Shown here: positions 37,786 through 46,530 of the stretch, piece by piece | How the letters are laid out: each line of letters begins with the position of its first letter | Position numbering within the stretch: the stretch's first letter is position 1 | Assembly: GCA_963843365.1 (NCBI GenBank) | Contig: CAWJKG010000006.1 | Span: 186,001 to 250,000, forward strand | Source: Bog-473 sp963843365 | Lineage (GTDB): Bacteria; Actinomycetota; Acidimicrobiia; Acidimicrobiales; RAAP-2 | DNA length: 64,000 nt | Direction of reading: 5' to 3' | Made by a program: the position numbers and the translations under genes | The notes under the pieces: generated by a model | Seen by the model: the letters and a program-made list of their open reading frames with translations, nothing else | What the model was told of the DNA's origin: nothing | Database searches by the model: none

Positions 37786-38442
37786 GTGTCTCGCCGCAAT
37801 CTGATTCCCCCCCTGCTGCTTGCCGTCCTCACGCTCGGTGCGCTGGGCTTCGCCGTCCTGGGCGCGTCGTCCGCGCCGAGCGGGGCCACGCTGACGGTGC
37901 AGAACGGCTCCACACGCACCTTCGGCACCCCGACGGGATCGACATCGTTCGCCATGGACCTCGTCAACACCATCTCCGCCGGCGGCTCCAAGGGGACGAT
38001 CAGCCAGGTCCGGCAAGTGGACTACAAGCCCCCCGATCGCATGTCCGTGTACCAGGAGGTGGGCTCCAGTTCGAAGCTCATCGCGGTGCTCAGCCCCTCG
38101 GCCATCGCCTGCAGCCTCAGCACGTACACCGCCATCGTGGGCGGTCCCACACCGTGGACCAAGAGCGGGAAAGCCTTCGTGCGGACCGAGACGCTGGCGG
38201 CCTACGACGCCCGCGTGCCCGCCGCCACCGCCACGACCTGCCTCCCCCGCCCGAGCACCGTGCAGGGCGCCGTGCACGAGCGGGCCGCCGTGCGGGGGGA
38301 CTATCTGGTCGGCGTGCGCCTGACCGTCGTCGTGCCTCCGCAGACGTTGGCGAACGGCCGGCCGGCCGCGAACGGGACCGAGAACCAGGCGCTGGTGCTG
38401 CTCGAGCTCAACGGCACCCCGACGGCCGCTCTCGGGTCGTAG
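37786..38442 (+). CDS. secreted or membrane-anchored protein of unknown function
   Basis: This 218-residue protein begins with an N-terminal signal or anchor (RRNLIPPLLLAVLTLGALGF followed by ASSAPSGA). The mature part has one probable disulfide pair (AIACSLSTY and TTCLPRP) and otherwise Ser/Thr/Ala-rich sequence such as SFAMDLVNTISAGGSKG. It may be a lipid-carrier-like (LppX/LprG-type) envelope protein, but I cannot show that. The GTG start at 37786 is the first codon before the signal. The downstream ACAD is convergent. Confidence 0.6.
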   Translation: MSRRNLIPPLLLAVLTLGALGFAVLGASSAPSGATLTVQNGSTRTFGTPTGSTSFAMDLVNTISAGGSKGTISQVRQVDYKPPDRMSVYQEVGSSSKLIAVLSPSAIACSLSTYTAIVGGPTPWTKSGKAFVRTETLAAYDARVPAATATTCLPRPSTVQGAVHERAAVRGDYLVGVRLTVVVPPQTLANGRPAANGTENQALVLLELNGTPTAALGS

Positions 38443-38458
38443 CGGCCCCCGGATCGGA

Positions 38459-39615
38459 TCAGGAGAGGGACCGGCCCGCCTCGAGCCTCGTGCGCAGCAG
38501 GCCCGCGATGCGCTCGCGGTGGGCCGCGGCGTCCCCGTAGCTCACCTGATCGAGCTGCGCCCGCTTCAGGTAGAGGTGCATGTCGTGCTCCCACGTGAAG
38601 CCGATGCCCCCGTGCACCTGGAGTCCGGCCGCCATCACCCGTCGGGACGCATCGGAGCACCACGCCTTGGCCATGCTCGCCGCCAGGGTGCGCTCGGGGT
38701 CGCCGGCCGCAGCACACCAGGCGGCGTAGTAGACCGTCGAGCGCATCCCCTCCACATCGACCAGCGCGTCGGCCAGCATGTGCTTGACCGCCTGGAAGGA
38801 GCCGATCGGCTTTCCGAACTGAATGCGGTCCTTGGCGTACTGCACGGTGAGGGCCAGCACGTGGTCGGCCGCACCGAGCATCTCCGCGCTGGCCAGCGTG
38901 GCGGCCCGGTCGACCAAGAGCTCCGCCGCCTCCGCGCCGCCGAGGAAGCGGGCCGGAGTCTCGTCGAACGTGAGTACCCCGAGCTCGCGCGCGTGCGGTC
39001 CATGGCCGACAGCGGGGTCGGGCGCCCCTCGGCCCGCAGGTCCACGCCGTAGACCGCACTCCCGGCGCGCACCACGGCCACGTCGGCCGACGGCGCGTAG
39101 GCGACCGGCGGCGTGCGACCGCTCAGGCGCGCCTCGCCGCCGGCGTCCGACACCGAGAGGCCGCTCGGCCCCGGCGACGCGGCCACACACCCGACGGCCT
39201 CGCCCGCGCCCAGGGCCTCCCGCCACTCCTTGGTCCCGGCGTCCGCGCGCGCCTCTTCCCCGCACAGGGCACCGAGGGCGACGATGGTGGGCAGGAACGG
39301 CGCCGCCACCAGGCGACGACCGATCTCCTCGCAGAGCACCGCCAGCTCGACCATGCCCAGGCCCAGGCCGCTCTCCTCCTCGGGGAGCTCGATCGCCAAC
39401 CAGCCCTGCTCCGCCATGGCCGACCACACCGCCTCGTCGTACCCCGCCGGCGCATCGGAGGCATCGGCGGAGGCGGCGCCCGCCCCCGGAAGCGTCCCGA
39501 CGACGGCTCCTGTCCCGACCCGCGCCCGGAGCGCCTCCGAACCCGCCATGTTGTCGAGCAGCGACGCCGCGGCATCGCGCAGGGCCTGTTGGTCGGCGGA
39601 GAGGTCGAAGTCCAC
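38459..39615 (-). CDS. acyl-CoA dehydrogenase (short-type subunit), frameshifted
   Basis: The N-terminal half (VDFDLSADQQALRDAAASLL, MAEQGWLAIELPEEESGLGL) and C-terminal half (ELGVLTFDETPARFLGG, YAKDRIQFGKPIGSFQAVKH, LQVHGGIGFTWEHDMHLYLK) are split near 38990 by an indel in ACGCGCGCGAGC. The GIGFTWEHD-HLYLKR signature marks the short-type partner of heteromeric FadE dehydrogenases. The GTG start at 39615 lies 25 bases from a perfect palindrome that it shares with the divergent long-type ACAD at 39685. The pair is likely a two-subunit enzyme. Confidence 0.88.
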
Positions 39616-39639
39616 GGCGGCGCAGTCTACGGTGGCCAC

Positions 39640-39653
39640 TGACACGGGTGTCA
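39640..39653. promoter_or_regulatory. perfect palindromic operator TGACACGGGTGTCA
   Basis: This matches TGACACnnGTGTCA at all 12 fixed positions. It is centred in the 69-base divergent region between two ACAD genes (starts 39615 and 39685). An extra half-site GTGTCA lies at 39669-39674. It is the best-placed copy for simultaneous control of a divergent pair. Confidence 0.7.
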
Positions 39654-39684
39654 CCTCCCGGAGCCGCTGTGTCATGCTGCGCCG

Positions 39685-40863
39685 ATGGATCTGCATCCCA
39701 CGGCCGAGCAGGAGTCGCTGCGGGCCGCGTTCCGGGCCTGGCTGATGGAGCACCTGCCTTGGCCCTACGGCGTCGGGCTGCCTCCCCGCTTCGACGACCT
39801 GGCCGAGACGGTGGCCTTCGGGCGCCGCTGGCAGGCCGAGTTGGCGGCCGACGGCTGGGTCGGCCTCACCTGGCCCGAGGAGTACGGCGGCCGGGGCCTG
39901 GGGGCGCTCGAGAACTACGTGGTGATCGAAGAACTGGCCCGGGCCCGGGCACCCGAACTGGTCGGCCGCATCGGCATCAACCTGGTGGGGCCCACCCTGC
40001 TCGCCCACGGGACACCCGAGCAGAAGGAGCGCTTCCTCCCCCGCATCCTCTCGGCGGACGAGCTGTGGTGCCAGCTCTTCAGCGAGCCCGACGCGGGGAG
40101 CGACCTGGCCTCGCTGACCACCCGCGCCGTGCCGGTCGAAGGCGGCTACCGCGTGACGGGCCGCAAGGTCTGGACCTCGTACGCCCAGTTCGCCGACTGG
40201 GGCCTCTGCCTCACGCGGAGCGACCCCGACGCGCCGAAGCGCCAGCTGGGGATCACCGCGCTCATCATCGACATGCACGCGCCCGGCGTCGTCGTGCACC
40301 CACTCGTCCAGTCCACCGGGGAGGCCGAGTTCAACGAGGTCGAGCTCGACGACGTCTTCGTGCCGGCGGACCGGCGTGTCGGCACGGAGGGCGAGGGTTG
40401 GGGCGTGGCCGGCTCGACGCTGGCCCACGAGCGCGGCATCAATCCGCGCCAGCTGGTCATCCACACCCAGCTCATCGAGGAACTGCTCCGGCTGGCCGAG
40501 GCGAACGGCAGCTTCGAGGACTGGCGCCTGCGCCAGTCGCTGGCGCAGGCGGCCACCGAGGTGCGGCTCTTCCAGCTCCACAACTGGCGCTCCCTGACCC
40601 GCCTCTCCAAGGGCGAGGCACCGGGTCCCGAGGGCAGCGCGCTCAAGCTCTACTGGAGCGAGATGTCGAAGCGGCTGCACCAGACCGCACTCGACGTACT
40701 GGGGTCCGCCTCCCCCCTGTGGGAAGGCGCGGAGGGGAACCCCGCCGACGGCGCGTGGCAGCGTTCGTGGCTCTACTACCAGGCGTCGTCCATTTTCGCG
40801 GGGACGAACGAGATCCAGCGCACGCTGGTGGGCGAGCGGGTGCTCGGCCTGCCCCGGGGTTGA
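39685..40863 (+). CDS. acyl-CoA dehydrogenase (long-type subunit)
   Basis: This 392-residue ACAD starts MDLHPTAEQESLRAAFRAWL, with WCQLFSEPDAGSDLASLTTR, RKVWTSYAQFADWGLCLTRS and the C-terminal FAGTNEIQRTLVGERVLGLP. It is highly similar in layout to the 34991 gene. It is divergent from the short-type ACAD at 38459 and shares its palindrome, suggesting a two-subunit dehydrogenase for a bulky acyl-CoA. The downstream hydratase and CoA-transferase genes follow on the same strand and are probably in the same transcript. Confidence 0.94.
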   Translation: MDLHPTAEQESLRAAFRAWLMEHLPWPYGVGLPPRFDDLAETVAFGRRWQAELAADGWVGLTWPEEYGGRGLGALENYVVIEELARARAPELVGRIGINLVGPTLLAHGTPEQKERFLPRILSADELWCQLFSEPDAGSDLASLTTRAVPVEGGYRVTGRKVWTSYAQFADWGLCLTRSDPDAPKRQLGITALIIDMHAPGVVVHPLVQSTGEAEFNEVELDDVFVPADRRVGTEGEGWGVAGSTLAHERGINPRQLVIHTQLIEELLRLAEANGSFEDWRLRQSLAQAATEVRLFQLHNWRSLTRLSKGEAPGPEGSALKLYWSEMSKRLHQTALDVLGSASPLWEGAEGNPADGAWQRSWLYYQASSIFAGTNEIQRTLVGERVLGLPRG

Positions 40864-40923
40864 CCGTCCGCAAGGCGGGCCGGGCGGCGCGACAGGATGG
40901 GCGACTCAGGGAGGATGGGTGAG

Positions 40924-41766
40924 ATGCCGGAGAACTTCGAGACGATCCGCTACGAGGTGGATGGGGCGGTCGCCACCATCACGATGAACCGGCCGGAAAT
41001 GGCCAACGCGCAGAACTCCGCCCTCATCGACGAGCTGGACGCGGCGTTCGACCGCGCCGACGCCGACGACGCCGTGCGCGTCGTGATCCTGGCCGGGGCC
41101 GGCAAGCACTTCTCCTCCGGCCACGACCTCAAGGCCCTCGTCGCCGGCGACAGCGACGACCCCTGGGTGGCCATGCGGGAGACGCCCGAGGGCAAGTTCC
41201 AGCACGAGAAGACCATGTACTACGACCGCTGCCTGCGGATCCACGACTTTCGCAAGCCGACCATCGCCGCCGTGCAGGGCAGCTGCGTCGCCGCCGGGCT
41301 GATGCTGGCCGCCATGTGCGACCTCATCGTCGCGGCGGACGATGCCGTGTTCTCCAACCCGGTCCTGCGGCTCACCGGCGCCGGCGTCGAGCTTCTGGTG
41401 GAGCCGTGGGAGCTGGGGATCCGCAAGGCGAAGGAGTTCCTCTTGACCGGCGACACCATCGACGCCCAGGAGGCGTGGCGCCTGGGCCTGGTCAACCGGG
41501 TCGTCCCCCGCAGCGAGCTCGAGGCGCGGGCGCGGGAGCTGGCCGACCGCATCGCCCTCGTCCCTCCGGTGACGGCCCAGACGGTCAAGGACAGCCTGAA
41601 CCAGACCGGCACGTTGATGGGCAAGCGCGACGCCTTGAAGTACCACTTCATGGCCCACCACTGGGTGCACAACTCGGCCACCGCGCTCGACGCGCTGGCG
41701 GCCCGCAAGTCGAAGGGTTCCATGCGCGACGTGATGGCCGAGCGCGAGCAGGGACACCCGCAGTGA
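40924..41766 (+). CDS. enoyl-CoA hydratase/isomerase family protein
   Basis: This 280-residue crotonase fold has VATITMNRPEMANAQNSALI, the oxyanion-hole segment GAGKHFSSGHDLKAL, and IAAVQGSCVAAGLMLAAMCD. It would hydrate the enoyl-CoA made by the neighbouring ACAD, or isomerise or cleave it. I could not confirm the usual catalytic glutamates, so the exact reaction is open. ATG 40924 has GGGAGG nine bases upstream, and an ATG at 40915 is an alternative. GTGA overlap couples it to the CoA-transferase. Confidence 0.9.
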   Translation: MPENFETIRYEVDGAVATITMNRPEMANAQNSALIDELDAAFDRADADDAVRVVILAGAGKHFSSGHDLKALVAGDSDDPWVAMRETPEGKFQHEKTMYYDRCLRIHDFRKPTIAAVQGSCVAAGLMLAAMCDLIVAADDAVFSNPVLRLTGAGVELLVEPWELGIRKAKEFLLTGDTIDAQEAWRLGLVNRVVPRSELEARARELADRIALVPPVTAQTVKDSLNQTGTLMGKRDALKYHFMAHHWVHNSATALDALAARKSKGSMRDVMAEREQGHPQ

Positions 41767-42965
41767 GCCAGGGGCCGTTGGCCGGCCTCCGCGTCGTCGA
41801 TGTCGGCACGCGGATCTCGGCGCCCTTCTGTGCCGGTCTGCTGGGCGAGCTCGGTGCCGACGTCATCAAGGTCGAGCAGCCGGGCGAGGGTGACTTCATG
41901 CGGACCATCGGCCCGTTCGTGCCCGTGGAGGACGGTCCCGACTATTCCCTCTTCTGGGCCGTGGAGGGCAGGGGACGCCGCGGGGTCACCTGCGACCTGC
42001 GCCAGCCGGAGGGCAAGGAGCTCTTCACGCGTCTGGTGCAGACGGCCGACGTCCTGTGCGAGAACTTCCGCCCCGGCACCATGGAGCGCTGGGGCCTGGG
42101 TCCGGACGACCTGCCCGACGACCTCGTCTACGTCCGCATCAGCGTGTTCGGGCAGACGGGCCCCTACTCCCCCCGGCCCGGGCTCGACCGCCTGGGCATC
42201 GCCTTCGGGGGGCTCCTCAACCTCACCGGCGACCCCGACCGCCCGCCCGTGCGGCCCGGCGTGACGATCTCGGACTACCTCACCGGTACCTTCGCCGCCT
42301 TCGCCGCGGTCTCGGCGCTGTACGGACGCGACCAGGCCGGCCGGGGCGGCGACGTCATCGACGCCCCCCTCTACGGCTCCATCCTGCGCGTCCTCGAATG
42401 GACCCTGGCCGGATACGACGCGCTCGGCATCGTGCGCCAGCGGGAGGGCAACCGCCTCTCCACCTCGGCCCCCCTCGACAACTACCCCACGGCCGACGGG
42501 ATGTTCATCTGCATCGTGGCCGGGTCCGACGCCAACTTCCATCGCCTCTGCGCCGCCATGGGGCGGCCGGACCTGATCGAGGACCCCCGCTTCACCACGC
42601 TGGCCGAACGGGCGTCCCGCAGCGGCGAAATCAACGGCATCGTCGCGGACTGGACCTCAGGGTTGTCCGCCGCGGAGATCACGGCGCGCTGCGTCGAGCA
42701 CGACGTGCCGGTGGGCACCGCCTACAGCGCAGCCGACATCTTCGCCGACCCGCACATGGCGGCCCGGGGCGACCTGGTGGCGGTCGACGACCCCGTCGTC
42801 GGCCCGATCCGCCAGCAGGCCCCCTATCCCCGGCTGGCCAAGCACACGGCCGCCGTGCCCCGCGGTGCCCCGCGCCTGGGCGAGCACAACCGTGAGGTCT
42901 GGTGCGACCTGGTGGGGTTGGGCGAGGACGAACTGGCGGACCTCACGGCCCGCGGCGTCGTCTGA
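41763..42965 (+). CDS. CaiB/BaiF family CoA-transferase
   Basis: This 400-residue class III CoA-transferase has the start LAGLRVVDVGTRISAPFCAG, ADVLCENFRPGTMERWGLG, and VRPGVTISDYLTGTFAAFAA. The Asp of SDYLTG is the expected catalytic residue that forms the acyl-CoA anhydride. It moves CoA between carboxylic acids without ATP. The GTG start at 41763 overlaps the hydratase stop. It is the last gene of the 39685-42965 operon and is followed by a hairpin. Confidence 0.92.
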   Translation: MSQGPLAGLRVVDVGTRISAPFCAGLLGELGADVIKVEQPGEGDFMRTIGPFVPVEDGPDYSLFWAVEGRGRRGVTCDLRQPEGKELFTRLVQTADVLCENFRPGTMERWGLGPDDLPDDLVYVRISVFGQTGPYSPRPGLDRLGIAFGGLLNLTGDPDRPPVRPGVTISDYLTGTFAAFAAVSALYGRDQAGRGGDVIDAPLYGSILRVLEWTLAGYDALGIVRQREGNRLSTSAPLDNYPTADGMFICIVAGSDANFHRLCAAMGRPDLIEDPRFTTLAERASRSGEINGIVADWTSGLSAAEITARCVEHDVPVGTAYSAADIFADPHMAARGDLVAVDDPVVGPIRQQAPYPRLAKHTAAVPRGAPRLGEHNREVWCDLVGLGEDELADLTARGVV

Positions 42966-42973
42966 CGCCCGCG

Positions 42974-42993
42974 GGGCCGCAAATCCGCGGCCC
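42974..42993. terminator. GC hairpin between convergent genes
   Basis: GGGCCGC-AAATCC-GCGGCCC makes a seven-pair perfect stem with a six-base loop, nine bases after the CoA-transferase stop and fifteen before the stop of the convergent secreted repeat protein. It probably works in both directions. Confidence 0.55.
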
Positions 42994-43008
42994 GGCGCCG
43001 ACGTCGGC

Positions 43009-44508
43009 CTAGGAAGCGACGACCCGCCCGAAGTAGGCGGCCCCGCCGAAGGTGAAGATGCCACCGTCGGCTGCGGCCATCCAGTACCCGTTGGTGGCGT
43101 TGTCGGCGGCCATGCCCACGACCGGAGCGGCCAGGCTGATGCCGCCGGTGCTCCCGTCGAAGGGCGCCTGTCCGTAGGTGAAGATGCCGCCGTCGGAGGC
43201 CACGAAGCGGTAGCCCTGCCCGTTGGGTGAGGCTTCCATGCCCACGATGGGCTTGTTCAGATGGATGCTGCCGGTGCTCCCGTAGAACGGTGCGTTGTAG
43301 CTGAAGATGCCGCCGTCGGAGGCCACCTCCCAGTAGCCGCCCGTCGCCGGGTCGTCCGCGATGCCGACGATCGGCTTGTTCAGCGGCTTGCCGCCCATCG
43401 ATCCGAAGAAGGTCGCGTTGCCGAAGCTGAAGATGCCGCCGTCGGAGGCGACCAGCCAGTACCCCTTGCCGTTCGGGGTCGTGGCGATGCCGACGATCGG
43501 CTTGTTCAGCCGCAGGGAGCCCGTGGAGCCGTAGAAAGCCGCATCACCGAAGCCGAAGATGCCGCCGTCGGTGGCGACCAGCCAGTAGCCCTTGCCGTCC
43601 GGCGTGGAGGCGATGCCGACGATCGGCGCATTCAGCTGACCGCTGAGGGAGCCGTAGTTGACGGCCGAGCCGAAGGCGGCCACGGCCCCGTTGGCCTGGA
43701 CCTCCCAGTACCCGGTGCCGTTGGCCGTGGGGGCGATGGCCACGGTGCGCGAGCCTGATTGGACCGCGGTGGCCAACTGACCCCAGCTGGCCGTGATGTC
43801 GGTCGGCGGCGAGCACGAGCTGACGAAGATGGCAGCGATGGAACCGCCCGCGTAGCCCGAGGACGAGAAGGCCGCTCCCATCGACAGGATCGGGGGCCCA
43901 CCGGGGCAGCTGGCGAACTGGTGGAGGATGATGTCGCGGTGACCCCAGCACCCCGATGAGTCCGACAGGCTGCACGCGGTGTTCGACGTCGACGAGCCGC
44001 TGTAGCCGTCGTCGTACATCCAGTAGTAGTCGGCCTCGAGCACCGAAGTCAGGCCGCCGGCCCAGATCGATCCGCCGAAGGTGATGGACCCGCCGCCCGT
44101 CACCGTGGCAGGGAAGGTCGGGTCGCTCCCCGCGTTGGCGCCGGCCTGCGCGTAGCCGTCGAGCTGCGACGTGACGTAGTCGATCGGTGGCTCGCCGCGA
44201 TCGACGCGCTCGTCGTTCACGACGGTGAGCACCTGCTGGTCGATGGGCAGAGCGGTGAGCGCCGACTCGGAGACGTTCATGGCGCCCACGCCTTCCTGGG
44301 TGCGCGCGTCGTTGATCGACATGAGCCAGTCGGCGTTGTCCGGAGCGACGTTGGACGAAGGGTTGGCGGGCGGGAGGATGCCGGCGGCGGAGGCGGGTGC
44401 AGCGAGGAATCCGGCGACGACCGAACTCACGAGCATGGCCCCGACGGGCAGTAGCAGTGTGGCGATGCGACGACGGGCGCTGCGCGGCACGCGGATCTCC
44501 CCTTCCAT
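43009..44508 (-). CDS. secreted CAP/SCP-like protein with six GYW-DGGIF repeats
   Basis: This 499-residue exported protein has a positively charged N-terminus and hydrophobic signal (LLPVGAMLVSSVVAGFLAAP) ending near ASAAG. A roughly 200-residue domain follows with DNADWLMSINDARTQEGVGA, VLTVVNDERVDRG and GCWGHRDIILHQF, resembling a CAP/SCP domain in its N-x-x-R and W-x-H-R elements. The last 250 residues are six repeats of about 42 residues with the core GYWLVASDGGIFSFG-A-FYGS, which probably form a beta-propeller-like binding surface. It is typical of Acidimicrobiia. It likely acts at the cell surface, with ligand unknown. Confidence 0.85.
   Translation of the reverse strand: MEGEIRVPRSARRRIATLLLPVGAMLVSSVVAGFLAAPASAAGILPPANPSSNVAPDNADWLMSINDARTQEGVGAMNVSESALTALPIDQQVLTVVNDERVDRGEPPIDYVTSQLDGYAQAGANAGSDPTFPATVTGGGSITFGGSIWAGGLTSVLEADYYWMYDDGYSGSSTSNTACSLSDSSGCWGHRDIILHQFASCPGGPPILSMGAAFSSSGYAGGSIAAIFVSSCSPPTDITASWGQLATAVQSGSRTVAIAPTANGTGYWEVQANGAVAAFGSAVNYGSLSGQLNAPIVGIASTPDGKGYWLVATDGGIFGFGDAAFYGSTGSLRLNKPIVGIATTPNGKGYWLVASDGGIFSFGNATFFGSMGGKPLNKPIVGIADDPATGGYWEVASDGGIFSYNAPFYGSTGSIHLNKPIVGMEASPNGQGYRFVASDGGIFTYGQAPFDGSTGGISLAAPVVGMAADNATNGYWMAAADGGIFTFGGAAYFGRVVAS
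43015..43765 (-). repeat. six in-frame repeats of about 126 bp
   Basis: These encode the GYW(L/E)VASDGGIF(S/T)(F/Y)G...FYGSTG...LNKPIVGIA...PNGKG unit six times. The spacing is 41-42 codons, with the central four copies closest to each other and the edges diverged. The high DNA identity between copies makes copy-number change or assembly collapse possible. Confidence 0.8.
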
Positions 44509-44787
44509 CCTGCTCTTCGTTGCAGGAGGTATCGGAAGGAACGCGCCAGAACCGAATGGGTCTTTTTGACTAAATCTGAACTAATTGCGCAGGTCCAGCC
44601 GCTGCGCGTGGCGCGCAACCCAAGTTTGGGGCCGCGTTGTGCAACCGTCGGAACCGCTCTGTGCTACCCCGGTGGCGTGCCTGTGGCGACCCGCGCCCGC
44701 GGCCGGCGCAACCGCGCGGCCACGCAATGGCAATGGCGTCAGCGCGACGGCCGGCGGACGGCTGTCTGGAGTGGCGTTGGGTCTCGG
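44509..44787. other. intergenic region upstream of the secreted repeat protein
   Basis: No gene is seen in these 279 bases. The 44566-44592 part is AT-richer than its surroundings (TTTTTGACTAAATCTGAACTAATT) and is the likely promoter/leader of the secreted protein on the minus strand. The long remaining leader could hold an RNA element, but I see no consensus I recognise. Confidence 0.4.
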
Positions 44788-46047
44788 TCAGCCCCGGGGC
44801 AGGCCGAGCACGCGCTCCGCCACAATGTTGCGCTGGATCTCGGAGGTGCCGCCCGAGATCGTCCCGGCGAACGAGCGCAGGTACTGCTGCGCCCACGCCC
44901 CGTCGTAGAAGGAACCATTGGCGCTCTCGTCCACCCGGTCCGGTTCGAAGTGCGCCCGATCCCATTCGGTGAAGCGGTTGGGGCCGGGACCCTCGAGGTC
45001 GAGCCCTTCGAGGCCCAGCGCGTCCTGCGCCAGTCGGCAGGCGCGCTGATCGGCCTCGCTGGTGAACAGCTTGAGCACCATGTGCTCCGGAGACATCTCG
45101 CCCCGGCGCGTCTTGGCGAAGCCGCGGTACCCGAGGCAACGCATGGCGGCGGTGTCGGTGGCCAGCCGTCCGATCGCCTCGGCCAGCCGGGGGTCGTCGC
45201 CGAGGGTGCCGCCACGTCCGTCGGGCCGCGCCGCCACGCGTGTCAGCCCGCGCAACGTGCGCTCCATCTTCGACACGTTCATGATCCAGAGCATTCCCCG
45301 CTCATGGCGCAGTGAGCCCTGGCTGACGACCCAGCCGTGGTTGCGCTGGCCGAGCAGGTTCTCCTCCGGCACCGCGACGTCGGTGAAGAACACCTCGTTG
45401 AAGTCCGCGTGGTGCGGATCGGTCAGCTCCGGTAGCGGCCGGCACAGAATGCCCGGCGTGCGCATGTCGATGATCAACACGCTGATGCCCTGGTGCTTGG
45501 GCGCTTCCGGGTCGGTGCGGACGTAGCACAGGCAGAAGTCCGCCTCGTGGGCGCCCGACGTCCACACCTTCTGCCCGTTCACCACGAAATGCCCGTCGTG
45601 CAGTTCGGCCCGCGTGGTCAGCGACGCCAGGTCGCTCCCCGCGTTGGGCTCGCTCATGCCGAGGCACCACGTGATCTCGCCCTTCAGGGTCGGGAGGACG
45701 AAGCGTTCCTTCTGTGCGTCGGTGCCGTACTCGACGATGGATGCTGCGCAGATGGACAGGCCCTGCGGATTCAACGAGCGGGGCACCATCCGCTTGGCGA
45801 CGACCTCGAAGTAGGCCATCCCCTCCTCGGGCGTGGCGTTGCGACCGCCGAGCTCGGGCGGCCAACCCGGAACGAGATAGCCCGCCTCGTACATCTCCCT
45901 CTGGAAGGTGCGCGCCCAGCCCGGCAGGTGGGCGGTGGACTGGCGGGGCTCGGCGGCCATGGCCTCGGGCGAGGGCAGGTGCTCGTCCAGCCAGGACTCG
46001 AATTCACGGCGGAAGTCACGCAACGTGTCGTCAGGCGCCAGGCGCAT
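44788..46047 (-). CDS. acyl-CoA dehydrogenase (long-type)
   Basis: This 419-residue ACAD starts MRLAPDDTLRDFRREFESWL and has WCLGMSEPNAGSDLASLTTR, QKVWTSGAHEADFCLCYVRT and the C-terminal GGTSEIQRNIVAERVLGLP. I chose ATG 46047 because the family N-terminus fits and a palindrome copy (46057-46070) lies nine bases upstream. The short leader with CATAGT in the -10 place suggests a leaderless transcript. No short-type partner is adjacent, so it may act alone or with another locus. Confidence 0.93.
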   Translation of the reverse strand: MRLAPDDTLRDFRREFESWLDEHLPSPEAMAAEPRQSTAHLPGWARTFQREMYEAGYLVPGWPPELGGRNATPEEGMAYFEVVAKRMVPRSLNPQGLSICAASIVEYGTDAQKERFVLPTLKGEITWCLGMSEPNAGSDLASLTTRAELHDGHFVVNGQKVWTSGAHEADFCLCYVRTDPEAPKHQGISVLIIDMRTPGILCRPLPELTDPHHADFNEVFFTDVAVPEENLLGQRNHGWVVSQGSLRHERGMLWIMNVSKMERTLRGLTRVAARPDGRGGTLGDDPRLAEAIGRLATDTAAMRCLGYRGFAKTRRGEMSPEHMVLKLFTSEADQRACRLAQDALGLEGLDLEGPGPNRFTEWDRAHFEPDRVDESANGSFYDGAWAQQYLRSFAGTISGGTSEIQRNIVAERVLGLPRG

Positions 46048-46056
46048 GGCCAACTA

Positions 46057-46070
46057 TGACACGGGCGTCA
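46057..46070. promoter_or_regulatory. operator-like palindrome TGACACGGGCGTCA
   Basis: This matches TGACACnnGTGTCA at 11 of 12 fixed positions and lies nine bases upstream of the ACAD start at 46047. Read on the minus strand it abuts a possible -10 (CATAGT), so a bound repressor would block the promoter. It overlaps the 3' end of the gene at 46068 by three bases. Confidence 0.6.
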
Positions 46071-46499
46071 GTCGTCCAGCGATTCTCCGTCCACGTCGTC
46101 GTCGTCGTCGATCTCGCCCGTGCCGGCCGCGCCGAGCAGGTAGCCGCGTCGGGCGGCGGGCATGGCCTGAATGGCGAGGACGATCCCGAACGCGGGCTGG
46201 GTGAGGAGTATCGACCCGGCGATCTCGTCCCAGGTCGCCCCCACCTCGGCCGCCAGCCGGGCGTGGCGCTGCACGCCGCCGGGCTGCCGGGCGATGACGG
46301 TGCACACCATGCGGATGAGCTCGTGCGTCTTGCGGTCGGGCGCCCGCAGCGAATCGATGGATGCCATCCACGCGTTCTGGGCCTGCAGGACGTTCGGTGC
46401 CCACTCGGTCAGGAAGCGCTCCGAGGGAAAGGGCCAGACGTCCTCCTCGACGTTGATGTCGAAGGGGTCGTCGGCGTCTGGTTCGGGGCCGGTGGTCAT
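46068..46499 (-). CDS. CMD/AhpD-like small protein
   Basis: This 143-residue protein has a core HELIRMVCTVIARQPGGVQR followed by HARLAAEVGATWDEIAGSIL, resembling the carboxymuconolactone decarboxylase/AhpD helical fold. It lacks the C-x-x-C peroxidase motif, so it is unlikely to be a peroxidase. The C-terminus is very acidic (DDDDDVDGESLDD). The gene lies between the fused ACAD (upstream on the same strand) and another ACAD and may be co-transcribed with the former. A second CMD-fold gene is at 62334. Function unknown. Confidence 0.7.
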   Translation of the reverse strand: MTTGPEPDADDPFDINVEEDVWPFPSERFLTEWAPNVLQAQNAWMASIDSLRAPDRKTHELIRMVCTVIARQPGGVQRHARLAAEVGATWDEIAGSILLTQPAFGIVLAIQAMPAARRGYLLGAAGTGEIDDDDDVDGESLDD

Positions 46500-46530
46500 C
46501 GCCCGGTCATGGTACCGGCGCGCCGACCGC

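Noticed and set aside
44509..44787. Riboswitch (for example c-di-AMP type) in the long leader of the secreted protein
   Set aside because: Secreted wall-active proteins often have such elements, but I could not match the conserved core of any riboswitch class in this stretch.
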